From Nocardioides sp. PD653-B2 (GTDB lineage Bacteria > Actinomycetota > Actinomycetes > Propionibacteriales > Nocardioidaceae): a stretch of 63,113 bases of DNA. Position 1 is the stretch's first letter, and each line of letters begins with the position of its first letter. The DNA lies in contig NZ_BDJE01000014.1 in the NCBI RefSeq assembly GCF_002117935.1, positions 1 to 63,113 on the forward strand, given 5' to 3'. Under the pieces are notes generated by a model. That model searched no databases and was not told where the DNA came from. It saw only the letters and a list, made by a program, of their open reading frames with translations. The position numbers were made by a program, and so were the translations under genes. Positions 19,566 through 27,289 of the stretch are shown here, piece after piece.

Positions 19566-19790
19566 TCAGACCTCGTCGTCGCTGCGGGGGTCCTTGTCGG
19601 AGTAGCCCGCCTTCGGCGGCAGGCCCTCGGGGTTGTCCTCGGGCTCGCCCGGAGTCTGCTCCGGTGGGACCTCCGCGGACGGGTCGCGCTCGTGGGGCGC
19701 GACGTCGCGCACACCTTCGGTCGCGCGCTGGCCGGGGCCGGTCGGGCCGACCCGCTCGCTGCTGACCCCCATCTCGCCGTCGGGGCTCAT
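19566..19790 (-). CDS. Small acidic, probably disordered protein (74 residues)
   Basis: A hydrophilic 74-residue protein rich in Pro, Glu, Asp and Gly, with a C-terminal KAGYSDKDPRSDDEV segment. There is no hydrophobic core, so it is probably intrinsically disordered. The ATG overlaps the stop of the upstream 85-residue gene by 4 nt (ATGA), making it the last gene of a coupled five-gene leftward cassette. The tight coupling is the best evidence that it is real. Function unknown. Confidence 0.6.
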   Translation of the reverse strand: MSPDGEMGVSSERVGPTGPGQRATEGVRDVAPHERDPSAEVPPEQTPGEPEDNPEGLPPKAGYSDKDPRSDDEV

Positions 19791-20044
19791 GCCGGCGACT
19801 CGTCCTCGTGGTGCTCCGCGTCGTCCTCGTCGCGGGTGGCCTTGGTCGACGTGTCCTCGCTGTCCTCGACCTCGCGCATCACCGTCTCGGGCGCCTTCTC
19901 GACGATGGCCGGGTTCTCGTCGGGAGTGAGGTCGGGAATCGCGATCGGACCGCTGAAGTCGTCGAGCGCGTCGACGCCGCCCGGGTTGGGCTCGCCGGGC
20001 TCGATCTCCGGCTCGGGCATCGGGCCGAGTTCGTCGGATGGCAT
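19787..20044 (-). CDS. Small acidic, probably disordered protein (85 residues)
   Basis: An 85-residue, strongly acidic protein. The first half alternates Pro and Glu, the middle holds a slightly hydrophobic patch (VDALDDFSGPIAIPDL), and the end is Asp/Glu/His-rich. A GGGAGAA ribosome site precedes ATG 20044. It starts 12 bp after the Nudix stop and overlaps the next small gene. Unknown family; the middle patch could be a binding motif. Confidence 0.62.
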   Translation of the reverse strand: MPSDELGPMPEPEIEPGEPNPGGVDALDDFSGPIAIPDLTPDENPAIVEKAPETVMREVEDSEDTSTKATRDEDDAEHHEDESPA

Positions 20045-20056
20045 GCGGTTCTCCCT

Positions 20057-20530
20057 CTAGAAGCCGAACGTCGAGTACGCAGTGGTCGTACCCGTTCGCA
20101 GTGCGTCCAACACCGTGAGCTCGTGGGGCACGACCGGCTCGGGCAGCGCGTCGAGCGGGAACCAGCCCAGCTCGACCGCCTTGTCCGGCTCCACGATCCG
20201 GGGCTCACCCGACCAGGACCGGGCGGTGAAGAAGAAGTCGATCCGCTCGTCGACGGGTTCGGCGTGCTGCGTGCGCTGCATCGCCGTGACGAAGGTGAGG
20301 TCGAGGTCGCTCACGCCGATCTCCTCGAGCGCCTCGCGGCGCGCGGCGTCGTACGCCGTCTCGCCGCGCTCGACGTGACCGGCCGCGCCGGCGGCCCAGT
20401 GGTCGTCCATGTAGCCGGTGTTCTGGCGCAGGTGGAGCAGCACCTCCAGCCCCCCGACCCCGTCTCGCAGCAGGAACACGTACGACGCCGGCACGACCAC
20501 GAAGCGGCCCGCGGACGGGCTCTGCGTCAC
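20057..20530 (-). CDS. NUDIX hydrolase
   Basis: A 157-residue Nudix enzyme. The Nudix box is intact: G-x5-E-x7-REALEEIG within GHVERGETAYDAARREALEEIGV (about 51-73). The preceding YVFLLRDG...VLLHLRQNTGYMDDHW region resembles CTP-pyrophosphohydrolase or MutT-like members that clean up (d)NTPs or nucleotide conjugates. The substrate is not defined by sequence. Its ATG overlaps the stop of the 47-residue acidic gene (ATGA). Confidence 0.9.
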   Translation of the reverse strand: MTQSPSAGRFVVVPASYVFLLRDGVGGLEVLLHLRQNTGYMDDHWAAGAAGHVERGETAYDAARREALEEIGVSDLDLTFVTAMQRTQHAEPVDERIDFFFTARSWSGEPRIVEPDKAVELGWFPLDALPEPVVPHELTVLDALRTGTTTAYSTFGF

Positions 20531-20670
20531 TCGGGCTCCTCGGGGTCCTCGACGTCGTGCGGGGTCAGCTCGGCCTCGCCCTCGCCGCCGTAGACCGTGC
20601 CGGTCTCGTCGGACACCGGCGACTCCTCCTCCTCGGGCAGGGGGTCCTCGTGCAGGTCGAACTCGCTCAT
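20527..20670 (-). CDS. Very small acidic protein (47 residues)
   Basis: ATG 20670 has a good GGGAGG site ten bases upstream. The 47-residue product is extremely acidic, with EEEE and two Glu/Asp-rich ends. It starts one base after the stop of the 79-residue gene and overlaps the Nudix ATG, so it sits inside a coupled operon. An in-frame upstream ATG at 20739 would add 23 Arg/Pro-rich residues read antisense to nothing known; the composition change argues against it. Unknown function. Confidence 0.6.
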   Translation of the reverse strand: MSEFDLHEDPLPEEEESPVSDETGTVYGGEGEAELTPHDVEDPEEPE

Positions 20671-20671
20671 C

Positions 20672-20911
20672 TCACTCACCTCCCGAGCCGTCGGAGGGCT
20701 CGTCGAGGGACGTCTCGGCGTTCTCCTCCTGGAGGTCACGGTCGGCCTCGTCCTGGTCGCGCTCGTCGCCGTGCGCCGGCGGGATGTCCGATCCCTCGGC
20801 GGGCGGCTTCGGCCCCGGGTCGAGGGCGGCGTCGCCGGGGGTGTCCGGCCCGGCGGGGGCGTCCGTGCGCTGGGGTCCGCCGGGGGGCTGGGGGCTGTCC
20901 TGCTCGCTCAT
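20672..20911 (-). CDS. Small acidic Pro-rich protein (79 residues)
   Basis: First gene of the acidic/Nudix cassette. The 79-residue product begins MSEQDSPQPPGG, is Pro/Gly-rich to about residue 45, then becomes Asp/Glu-rich. It has no predicted fold. A TAGTGT box seven bases upstream of ATG 20911 indicates a leaderless start. The start lies in the 18-bp gap shared with divergent miaA. Unknown family. Confidence 0.58.
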   Translation of the reverse strand: MSEQDSPQPPGGPQRTDAPAGPDTPGDAALDPGPKPPAEGSDIPPAHGDERDQDEADRDLQEENAETSLDEPSDGSGGE

Positions 20912-20918
20912 GCTTGCC

Positions 20919-20924
20919 ACACTA
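20919..20924 (-). promoter_or_regulatory. -10 box of the acidic/Nudix cassette
   Basis: TAGTGT on the minus strand, seven bases before ATG 20911. The same few bases lie just upstream of the miaA ATG on the other strand. Confidence 0.45.
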
Positions 20925-20929
20925 GCCAC

Positions 20930-21862
20930 ATGCCCGCCGGCCCGAACGACGTCCCGATCGTGGCCGTCGTCGGGGCGACCGCATCCGGCAAGACCGGTCT
21001 GTCCCTCGACCTCGCCGAGCGCCTCGGCGGCGAGGTCGTCAACACCGACGCGATGCAGGTCTACCGCGGCATGGACATCGGTACGGCCAAGCTCCCGCCC
21101 GCCGAGCGTCGCGGCATCACCCACCACCTGCTCGACACGCAGTCGGTGCGCGACCCCGCCACGGTCGCCCAGTTCCAGGGCTGGGCGCGGGCGGCGATCG
21201 CCGGGCTCCGCGAGGCCGGCCGGACACCCGTGCTGGTGGGCGGCTCGGCGCTCTACACGCGGGCGATCATCGACCGGTTCGAGTTCCCCGGCACCGACGA
21301 GGCGATCCGCAGCAGGCTCGAGACGACGCTCGCCGACGTCGGCTCCGCCGTCCTGCACCGGCGCCTGCGCGAGCTCGACCCCGCGACCGCCGACCGGATC
21401 CCGGTCGAGAACGGCCGGCGCATCGTCCGCGCGCTCGAGGTCATCGAGATCACCGGCGACGCCTACACGCCCGACCTCCCCACCCTCGAGTACGCCGACC
21501 CGCGCACCGTCCAGATCGGCGTCGACATCGACCGGCCGACCCTGGACGCGCGGATCGAGCAGCGCGTGGACCAGATGTTCGAGGGCGGGCTGGTCGACGA
21601 GGTCGCGCGGCTGCTCGACGAGGGGCTGGCGGAGGGGCGCACGGCGTCGCGCGCGATCGGCTACCACCAGGTCGCGGCCCACCTGGCCGGCGAGCTGACC
21701 CTCGCCGAGGCCCGCGACCGGACGGTCTTCGCGACCCGCCGCTTCGCGCGCCGCCAGGACGGGTGGTTCCGCAAGGACCCGCGGATCACCTGGATCCGCT
21801 TCGACGACCCGGACCTCGTCGAGAAGGCGTTGTCGGTGGTGCGGTCCACGGTGGTCCCATGA
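20930..21862 (+). CDS. miaA: tRNA dimethylallyltransferase MiaA
   Basis: MiaA transfers a dimethylallyl group from DMAPP to A37 of tRNAs reading UNN codons; MiaB later thiolates it. The 310-residue protein has the P-loop VGATASGKTGLS (about 11-22), the VNTDAMQVYRGMDIGTAK substrate motif, GRTPVLVGGSALYTRAI and the C-terminal VFATRRFARRQDGWFR tRNA-binding region. ATG 20930 is used; the frame extends upstream antisense to the acidic genes, but P-loop position supports this start. Its stop overlaps the following ATG. Confidence 0.97.
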   Translation: MPAGPNDVPIVAVVGATASGKTGLSLDLAERLGGEVVNTDAMQVYRGMDIGTAKLPPAERRGITHHLLDTQSVRDPATVAQFQGWARAAIAGLREAGRTPVLVGGSALYTRAIIDRFEFPGTDEAIRSRLETTLADVGSAVLHRRLRELDPATADRIPVENGRRIVRALEVIEITGDAYTPDLPTLEYADPRTVQIGVDIDRPTLDARIEQRVDQMFEGGLVDEVARLLDEGLAEGRTASRAIGYHQVAAHLAGELTLAEARDRTVFATRRFARRQDGWFRKDPRITWIRFDDPDLVEKALSVVRSTVVP

Positions 21863-22401
21863 CCCGGACGACGTTCTTCACCGCGACCACCCTCGACGGC
21901 TACATCGCCGACGAGCACGACTCCCTGGAGTGGCTCTTCGTCCAGGACGTCCGCGAGGACGGACCGATGAGCTACGCGTCGTTCATCCAGGGCATCGGCG
22001 CGATGGCGATGGGCGCCACGACGTACGCCTGGATCGGCGACCACCTGAGGAAGACCGGCGAGGCCTGGATGTACGACATCCCCTGCTGGGTCTTCACGCA
22101 CCGCGAGTTCGAGCCGTACGGCGAGGGCATCACCTTCACCTCGGCGCCCGTCGCCGAGGTGCACGCCGAGATGGTGGCCGCGGCCGGTGGCCGTGACCTC
22201 TGGATGGTCGGCGGCGGCGACCTCGCGGCGCAGTTCGCCGACGCGGGCCTGCTCGACGAGCTGCTGGTCTCGATCGCGCCGGTCACCCTGGGCGCGGGCC
22301 GGCCGCTCTTCCCGCGTCCCTACGACCTCGAGCTCACCGAGCTCGCGCAGAACGGCTCCTTCGTCTGCGCCCGCTACGACGTCGTGGGTCCGCGCGCCTG
22401 A
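21859..22401 (+). CDS. Dihydrofolate reductase family protein (RibD C-terminal domain)
   Basis: A 180-residue protein of the DHFR/RibD-C superfamily. It has the N-terminal FTATTLDGYIADEHDSLEWL motif, MAMGATTYAWI, and the NADPH-loop WMVGGGDLAAQF (about 115-126), followed by DELLVSIAPVTLGAGRPLF. These small stand-alone members are reductases of unknown substrate, distinct from biosynthetic FolA or RibD. The ATG overlaps the miaA stop (ATGA), implying coupling. Confidence 0.9.
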   Translation: MTRTTFFTATTLDGYIADEHDSLEWLFVQDVREDGPMSYASFIQGIGAMAMGATTYAWIGDHLRKTGEAWMYDIPCWVFTHREFEPYGEGITFTSAPVAEVHAEMVAAAGGRDLWMVGGGDLAAQFADAGLLDELLVSIAPVTLGAGRPLFPRPYDLELTELAQNGSFVCARYDVVGPRA

Positions 22402-22434
22402 CCTGTTTCGGCGGCGGTCGCATCGGGCACGGGG

Positions 22435-24258
22435 ATGCGTATGCGTCTTCTCGGGTCTTTCGTCGTGCTGTCCCTGACCACCGCAGCTCTCGCCGTGGGC
22501 TCACCCGCCCAGGCGGCCTCGGCACCGCAGGGTCCACCCAAGGCGGCGACCGAGGTCGGGTACGGCGGCGCCGTGACCTCGGTCGACCCGTATGCCTCGC
22601 GGGTCGGCCTCCGGGTGCTCCGGCAGGGTGGCAACGCGACCGACGCCGCCGTGGCGACGGCCGCTGCGCTCGGCGTGACGGAGCCCTTCAGCGCCGGCAT
22701 CGGCGGCGGCGGCTACTTCGTCCACTACTCCGCGAAGACCGGGACGGTGCAGACCATCGACGGCCGCGAGACCGCCCCGGCGGCCATGCCGCACGACGCG
22801 TTCATCAACCCCAAGACCGACAGGCCCTACGGCTTCAGCCCGGCGCGGGTCACCAGCGGGGTCTCGGTCGGGGTGCCCGGCACGCTCGCGACCTGGCAGC
22901 GGGCGCTCGACCGCTGGGGCACCCGCTCCCTGGCGAGGTCCCTCGAGCCGGCCGAGGTGCTGGCCCGCCACGGCTTCCGCGTCGACCAGACGTTCCACGA
23001 CCAGGTCGTGCAGAACACCCGGCGCTTCAAGGCGTTCGTGCCGACGAAGGCGCTCTACCTGAAGGGCGGTCACGCGCCGCGGGTCGGCAGCGTCTTCCGC
23101 AACCCCGACCTGGCCGACACCTACGACCTGCTCGCCGACCGCGGCACCCGCCCGTTCTACCGAGGCCGGCTCGGCGACGCGATCGTCCGTGCCGTCCGCA
23201 AGCCCCCCACGACGAAGAGCACCACCCTGCCGGTGCCCCGGGGCTACCTGAGGGCCAAGGACCTGGCCCGCTACCGCGCCCTCGACCAGGCGCCGACGAA
23301 GATCGGCTACCGCGGCCTCGAGGTCTACGGCATGGCGCCCTCGTCCAGCGGCGGCTCGACCGTCGGCGAGGCGCTCAACATCCTCGAGGGCTACGACCTC
23401 GCGTCGATGCCGAGGGCCGAGGCCTACCACCTCTACCTCGAGGCCAGTGCGCTCGCGTTCGCCGACCGCGGTGAGTACGTCGGCGACCCGCGGCAGGTCG
23501 ACGTGCCGCTCGCCGACCTGCTCTCCGACGACTACGCCGCCGAGCGCGCCTGCGAGATCGACCCCGCCCAGGCGTTCGAGACCCCGGTCGAGGCCGGCGA
23601 CGTCACGTCGTACGACGGGGAGTGCGGCAGCGGCCGCGGCGTCGCCACCAGCGCGCCCGACACGGAGAACACCCAGACCACCAACCTGACCGTGGCCGAC
23701 AAGTGGGGCAACGTCGTCGAGTACACGCTGACCATCGAGCAGACCGGCGGCTCGGGCATCGTCGTGCCCGGTCGTGGCTTCCTGCTCAACAACGAGCTCA
23801 CCGACTTCAGCCCGGTCTACGACCAGGCCGACCCCAACCGGATCGAGCCGCTCAAGCGGCCGCGCTCCTCGATGTCGCCGACGATCGTGCTCCGCGCCGG
23901 CAAGCCCTACCTCGCGGTCGGCTCGCCCGGTGGCTCGACGATCATCACCACCGTGCTGCAGATCCTGGTCAACCGGCTCGACCTCGGCATGAGCCTGCCC
24001 CAGGCGATCGCGGCGCCCCGGGTCACCCAGCGCAACGAGCCCGCGGACCTCGCGGAGCCGGCCTTCCTCGAGCGCTACGGCGACGCCCTCCGGGGCCTCG
24101 GTCACGAGATCGAGGAGTACGACGACATCTTCACCGGGACCCACGAGATCGGCGCCGCCACCGGCATCGAGTTCGGCCCCGGCAGGCGGCTCACCGTGGC
24201 CGCCGAGCCGGAGCGCCGCGGCGGGGGCTCGGCGACCGTGGTCCGGCCTCGGAAATGA
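22435..24258 (+). CDS. ggt: Gamma-glutamyltransferase, secreted
   Basis: A 607-residue Ntn hydrolase precursor with a signal peptide (cleavage near SPAQA-AS). It transfers or hydrolyses gamma-glutamyl groups, for example from glutathione-like compounds. The large-subunit motif RQGGNATDAAVATAAALGVTEP is present. Autoprocessing should occur before Thr415 in TQTTNLTVADKWGN, where the usual TTH reads TTN. The small subunit has GRGFLLNNELTDF, RPRSSMSPTIVLR and SPGGSTIITTVLQ. It appears monocistronic. A second, shorter homologue lies at 56745-58184. Confidence 0.93.
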   Translation: MRMRLLGSFVVLSLTTAALAVGSPAQAASAPQGPPKAATEVGYGGAVTSVDPYASRVGLRVLRQGGNATDAAVATAAALGVTEPFSAGIGGGGYFVHYSAKTGTVQTIDGRETAPAAMPHDAFINPKTDRPYGFSPARVTSGVSVGVPGTLATWQRALDRWGTRSLARSLEPAEVLARHGFRVDQTFHDQVVQNTRRFKAFVPTKALYLKGGHAPRVGSVFRNPDLADTYDLLADRGTRPFYRGRLGDAIVRAVRKPPTTKSTTLPVPRGYLRAKDLARYRALDQAPTKIGYRGLEVYGMAPSSSGGSTVGEALNILEGYDLASMPRAEAYHLYLEASALAFADRGEYVGDPRQVDVPLADLLSDDYAAERACEIDPAQAFETPVEAGDVTSYDGECGSGRGVATSAPDTENTQTTNLTVADKWGNVVEYTLTIEQTGGSGIVVPGRGFLLNNELTDFSPVYDQADPNRIEPLKRPRSSMSPTIVLRAGKPYLAVGSPGGSTIITTVLQILVNRLDLGMSLPQAIAAPRVTQRNEPADLAEPAFLERYGDALRGLGHEIEEYDDIFTGTHEIGAATGIEFGPGRRLTVAAEPERRGGGSATVVRPRK

Positions 24259-24272
24259 GATGACCGACCGCG

Positions 24273-24278
24273 TATCGT
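24273..24278 (+). promoter_or_regulatory. -10 box for leaderless flavoprotein gene
   Basis: TATCGT six bases before GTG 24285; no Shine-Dalgarno is present. Confidence 0.5.
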
Positions 24279-24284
24279 ACAGGG

Positions 24285-24938
24285 GTGCCGACCACCGCTT
24301 CAGTCGCCGCCGGCTGGACCCAGATCACGACCGTCGACGACCTCGTCGGCCTGCTCGGCGAGCCGAACGACCGGGCCCGCGACAAGGCCCGGCCGGCCCT
24401 GCTCGACGTCGACCGCGCCTGGCTCGCTGCCACGCCGTTCTGCGTGCTGGCGACGTCGTCGGCGACCGGGGAGTGTGACGCCTCGCCGAAGGGCGACCCG
24501 GCCGGCCGGCTGGTGCACGTCATCGACGACCGCACGATCGCGCTGGCCGAGCGGCCCGGCAACAAGCGGGCCGACGGCTACAAGAACATCCTCCAGAACC
24601 CGCACGTCGGGCTGAACTTCTTCATCCCCGGCCGCGCCGACACGTTGCGCATCAACGGCCGGGCGCGGCTGGTCAGCGACGCGCCGTTCTTCGACGACAT
24701 GGTCGTCAAGGGGCACCGGCCGGTCCTCGCGGCCGTGGTCGAGATCGACGAGCTCTTCTTCCACTGCGGCAAGGCGTTCCTGCGCTCCGGGCTCTGGAAG
24801 CCGGAGACCTGGGATCCCGAGGCCCGCGTCCCGCGCCGCGCGCTGATCGCCAAGTCGGTCGAGCCGAACGAGATGACCCTCGAGCAGCTGGACGAGTACT
24901 ACGAGCCCGAGAACTACAGCAAGGGCCTCTATGCCTGA
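24285..24938 (+). CDS. Pyridoxamine 5'-phosphate oxidase family FMN-dependent protein (MSMEG_1061-like)
   Basis: A 217-residue split-barrel flavoprotein. After an N-terminal helical part (TVDDLVGLLGEPNDRARDKARP), the flavin-binding barrel begins PFCVLATSSATGECDASPKGDPAG and continues with PGNKRADGYKNILQNPHVGLNFFIPG. HCGKAFLRSGLWKPETW near the C-terminus is typical of the MSMEG_1061 branch. That branch is not known to make pyridoxal phosphate; FMN or F420 reductase or oxidase activity is possible. It overlaps dapF by 8 bp, so both are probably co-transcribed from the leaderless promoter. Confidence 0.88.
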   Translation: MPTTASVAAGWTQITTVDDLVGLLGEPNDRARDKARPALLDVDRAWLAATPFCVLATSSATGECDASPKGDPAGRLVHVIDDRTIALAERPGNKRADGYKNILQNPHVGLNFFIPGRADTLRINGRARLVSDAPFFDDMVVKGHRPVLAAVVEIDELFFHCGKAFLRSGLWKPETWDPEARVPRRALIAKSVEPNEMTLEQLDEYYEPENYSKGLYA

Positions 24939-25737
24939 GCCCTACGCCTTCCTCAAGGGTCACGGCACCGAGAACGACTTCGTGCTGCTGCCCGACCACG
25001 ACGGCTCGGTCCACGGCGATCTCGACGCCGACCGGGTCCGCGCACTCTGCGACCGGCACGCCGGCATCGGCGGCGACGGCGTCCTCCGGGTCGTGAAGCA
25101 CGGCGACACCTGGTTCATGGACTACCGCAACGCCGACGGATCGGTCTCGGAGATGTGCGGCAACGGCGTCCGGGTCTTCGCGCTGCACCTGGTCCAGGAG
25201 GGCCTGGTCGACCCGGCCCGGCCGATCGAGATCGACACCCGCGACGGCATCAAGGTGCTCACCCTCGACGGTGGCCTCATCACCGCCGACATGGGCCGAC
25301 CGCAGGTGCTCGGCGAGAGCTCGGTCGTGGTGGGCGACGCGAGCTGGGTGGCGACCCACGTCGACATGGGCAACCCGCACGCCGTGGCGTTCGTCGACTC
25401 GCTCGACCCCGACGGCCCCGTGGGCCCGCTCCTCGAGCCGCCCGGCCACGACGCGGCGACGTACCCCGACGGCGTCAACGTCGAGTTCGTCGTACGCCGT
25501 GGCGAGCGGCACGTCGCCCTGCGCGTGCACGAGCGCGGCTCGGGGGAGACCCGCTCGTGCGGCACGGGCGCCTGCGCCGCCATGGTCGCCGCGGCCGTGG
25601 CCGACGGTGTCGGCCCGGGCTCGACCTACCGGGTCGACGTCCCCGGCGGCACGCTCACGGTCACGTGGACCGCCGACGACCGGGTGCTCCTCACCGGCCC
25701 CGCGGTCATCGTGGCCCGGGGGACCACCGACCTGTAA
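24931..25737 (+). CDS. dapF: Diaminopimelate epimerase
   Basis: DapF converts LL- to meso-diaminopimelate for peptidoglycan and lysine. The 268-residue protein has both catalytic cysteines, Cys76 in EMCGNGVR and Cys210 in SCGTGACAAM, plus the N-terminal KGHGTENDFVLL and GDGVL motifs. GNPHAV and the VNVEFV segment are also present. Length is normal. The 8-bp overlap with the upstream flavoprotein gene indicates coupling. Confidence 0.97.
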   Translation: MPEPYAFLKGHGTENDFVLLPDHDGSVHGDLDADRVRALCDRHAGIGGDGVLRVVKHGDTWFMDYRNADGSVSEMCGNGVRVFALHLVQEGLVDPARPIEIDTRDGIKVLTLDGGLITADMGRPQVLGESSVVVGDASWVATHVDMGNPHAVAFVDSLDPDGPVGPLLEPPGHDAATYPDGVNVEFVVRRGERHVALRVHERGSGETRSCGTGACAAMVAAAVADGVGPGSTYRVDVPGGTLTVTWTADDRVLLTGPAVIVARGTTDL

Positions 25738-25744
25738 CCCGTTC

Positions 25745-25750
25745 TATGCT
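25745..25750 (+). promoter_or_regulatory. -10 box for leaderless SDR gene
   Basis: TATGCT seven bases before ATG 25758, within the 20-bp gap after dapF. Confidence 0.5.
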
Positions 25751-25757
25751 CCCGGCC

Positions 25758-26534
25758 ATGGACATCAACGGAGCCAGTGCCATCGTCACGGGCGCAGCGT
25801 CGGGCATCGGCGCCGCCGCCGCCCGCCAGCTCGCCGCGCGGGGCGCGATCGTCGTGGTCGCCGACCTGCAGGTCGACAAGGGCGAGGCGCTCGCCCAGGA
25901 GATCGGCGGCGTCTTCGCCCTGGTCGACGTCACGAACACCGAGCAGATCACCGCGGCCGTCAACGCCGCCGCCGAGATCGCCCCCCTGCGCGCGGTGGTC
26001 AACTCGGCCGGCATCGGCTGGGCCCAGCGCACCATCGGCCGCGACGGCCAGATCGAGTCGGCCCACGACCTCGACGCCTTCAAGCGGGTGATCAACATCA
26101 ACCTGATCGGCACCTTCGACGTGGTCCGCCAGGCCGCGTCGGTCATGAGCCGCAACGAGCCCGACGCCGACGGCCAGCGCGGCGCCATCGTCAACCTCGC
26201 CAGCGTCGCCGCGTTCGATGGCCAGATCGGCCAGGCGTCGTACTCCTCCTCCAAGGGCGGCGTCGTCGGCATGACCCTCCCGGTCGCCCGCGACCTCTCC
26301 GCGTCCGGCATCCGCCTCAACACGGTCGCCCCCGGCCTGATCGACACCCCGATCTACGGCGAGGGCCCCGACTCCGAGGCCTTCAAGGCCAAGCTCGGCG
26401 AGAGCGTGCTGTTCCCGAAGCGTCTCGGCACCCCCGACGAGCTCGCCAGCATGGTCGTCGAGTGCATCACCAACAGCTACATGAACGCCGAGGTCATCCG
26501 CGTCGACGGCGGCATCCGGATGCCCCCCAAGTAG
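25758..26534 (+). CDS. SDR family oxidoreductase (HSD17B10 / 3-hydroxyacyl-CoA dehydrogenase type II-like)
   Basis: A 258-residue classical short-chain dehydrogenase. The nucleotide-binding TGAASGIG lies at about 12-19, VVADLQVDKG favours NAD(H), NSAGIG follows, and the catalytic triad is Ser149, Tyr162 and Lys166 (YSSSK). The long insertion between NSAGIG and the helix, and the C-terminal GLIDTPIYG and RVDGGIRMPPK, resemble type-10 17-beta-hydroxysteroid or 3-hydroxyacyl-CoA dehydrogenases. A beta-oxidation role is plausible but unproven. It ends just before a strong hairpin. Confidence 0.9.
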   Translation: MDINGASAIVTGAASGIGAAAARQLAARGAIVVVADLQVDKGEALAQEIGGVFALVDVTNTEQITAAVNAAAEIAPLRAVVNSAGIGWAQRTIGRDGQIESAHDLDAFKRVININLIGTFDVVRQAASVMSRNEPDADGQRGAIVNLASVAAFDGQIGQASYSSSKGGVVGMTLPVARDLSASGIRLNTVAPGLIDTPIYGEGPDSEAFKAKLGESVLFPKRLGTPDELASMVVECITNSYMNAEVIRVDGGIRMPPK

Positions 26535-26544
26535 TCGCCGCTGC

Positions 26545-26598
26545 GTGGGTCGTCCGCCTCTCGGCTGCGTATACCTGCCTCTCAGGCGGACGACCCAC
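26545..26598. terminator. Long perfect hairpin between convergent genes
   Basis: GTGGGTCGTCCGCCT (26545-26559) and AGGCGGACGACCCAC (26584-26598) are perfect 15-bp inverted repeats around a 24-nt loop. The element lies between the convergent SDR and kinase genes, so it can serve as a bidirectional terminator. No U-tract follows on either strand, and the loop is long for an intrinsic terminator. A protein-binding or mobile-repeat origin is also possible. Confidence 0.7.
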
Positions 26599-26632
26599 GG
26601 TCCTGGTGACGATCGCCGACCGGAGACCTCGG

Positions 26633-27232
26633 CTAGGGACGCCAGCCGGTGAGGTCGACGACCAGATCGGCGCGGTCCCGCGCGGCCTCGATGCGCGCGG
26701 CGTTGGCTTCGTCGACCCGCGCCACCCAGGCCCACGCCTCCTCCGGCGACTTGCCGAACTCGACGTGCCGGGCGACCAGCCGGTCCAGCCGGACCGAGTC
26801 GTCGATGACGACGTGCCACACGACGTCGATCTCGGCGCGGACGGCGCGCCAGCGCGGCTCGTCGAGCAGCAGGTAGTTGCCCTCGGTGACCACCGTGCCG
26901 GTCGCCGGCACCGGGATGGCGCCGGCCAGCGGCTGCTCGAGGTGGCGCTCGAACATCGGCGCCACGACGTCCTCCTCGCCGGCCCGCACCCGGCGCAGCA
27001 GCGCGGCGTACCCCTCCGCGTCGAAGGTCTCCGGTGCGCCCTTGCGGTCGAGGAGACCTCGCCGGACGAGCTCGACGTCGGCGTAGTGGAAGCCGTCCAT
27101 CGGCAGCACCGCGCTCGCCAGCTCCTGGGCGAGCGACGCGGCCAGCGTGGTCTTCCCGACCCCCGGCGCGCCGGTGATGCCGAGCAGGCGGCACGGCGCG
27201 GGCACCTCCGGGATCTGGGGGGAGGGAATCAC
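26633..27232 (-). CDS. Nucleoside/nucleotide kinase family protein (uridine kinase/PanK-like P-loop)
   Basis: A 199-residue P-loop kinase. Walker A is GITGAPGVGKTTLAA (about 18-32), the acceptor loop is VLPMDGFHYAD, followed by KGAPETFDAEG and TEGNYLLLDEPRW. These are hallmarks of the YfdG/FrcK-like uridine-kinase and pantothenate-kinase clan. The phosphate acceptor (nucleoside, sugar or pantothenate) cannot be told. It stands alone and diverges from hflX. Confidence 0.88.
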   Translation of the reverse strand: MIPSPQIPEVPAPCRLLGITGAPGVGKTTLAASLAQELASAVLPMDGFHYADVELVRRGLLDRKGAPETFDAEGYAALLRRVRAGEEDVVAPMFERHLEQPLAGAIPVPATGTVVTEGNYLLLDEPRWRAVRAEIDVVWHVVIDDSVRLDRLVARHVEFGKSPEEAWAWVARVDEANAARIEAARDRADLVVDLTGWRP

Positions 27233-27274
27233 GAGGGGAAGGTTAAGCGTTGGAAGATACAGATGATCGAAACG

Positions 27275-27280
27275 TACGCT
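27275..27280 (+). promoter_or_regulatory. -10 box for hflX
   Basis: TACGCT nine bases before ATG 27290, with a TTGGAA -35-like hexamer at 27250-27255 (19-bp spacer). This supports a leaderless start at 27290 over the in-frame ATG 27263, which has a GGAAGA site. Confidence 0.4.
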
Positions 27281-27289
27281 TCACCTCAT

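Noticed and set aside
27264..27283. Possible LexA box before hflX (TCGAAACGTACGCTTC)
   Set aside because: The right arm differs from GTTCGA at nearly every base, so it is not an SOS box.
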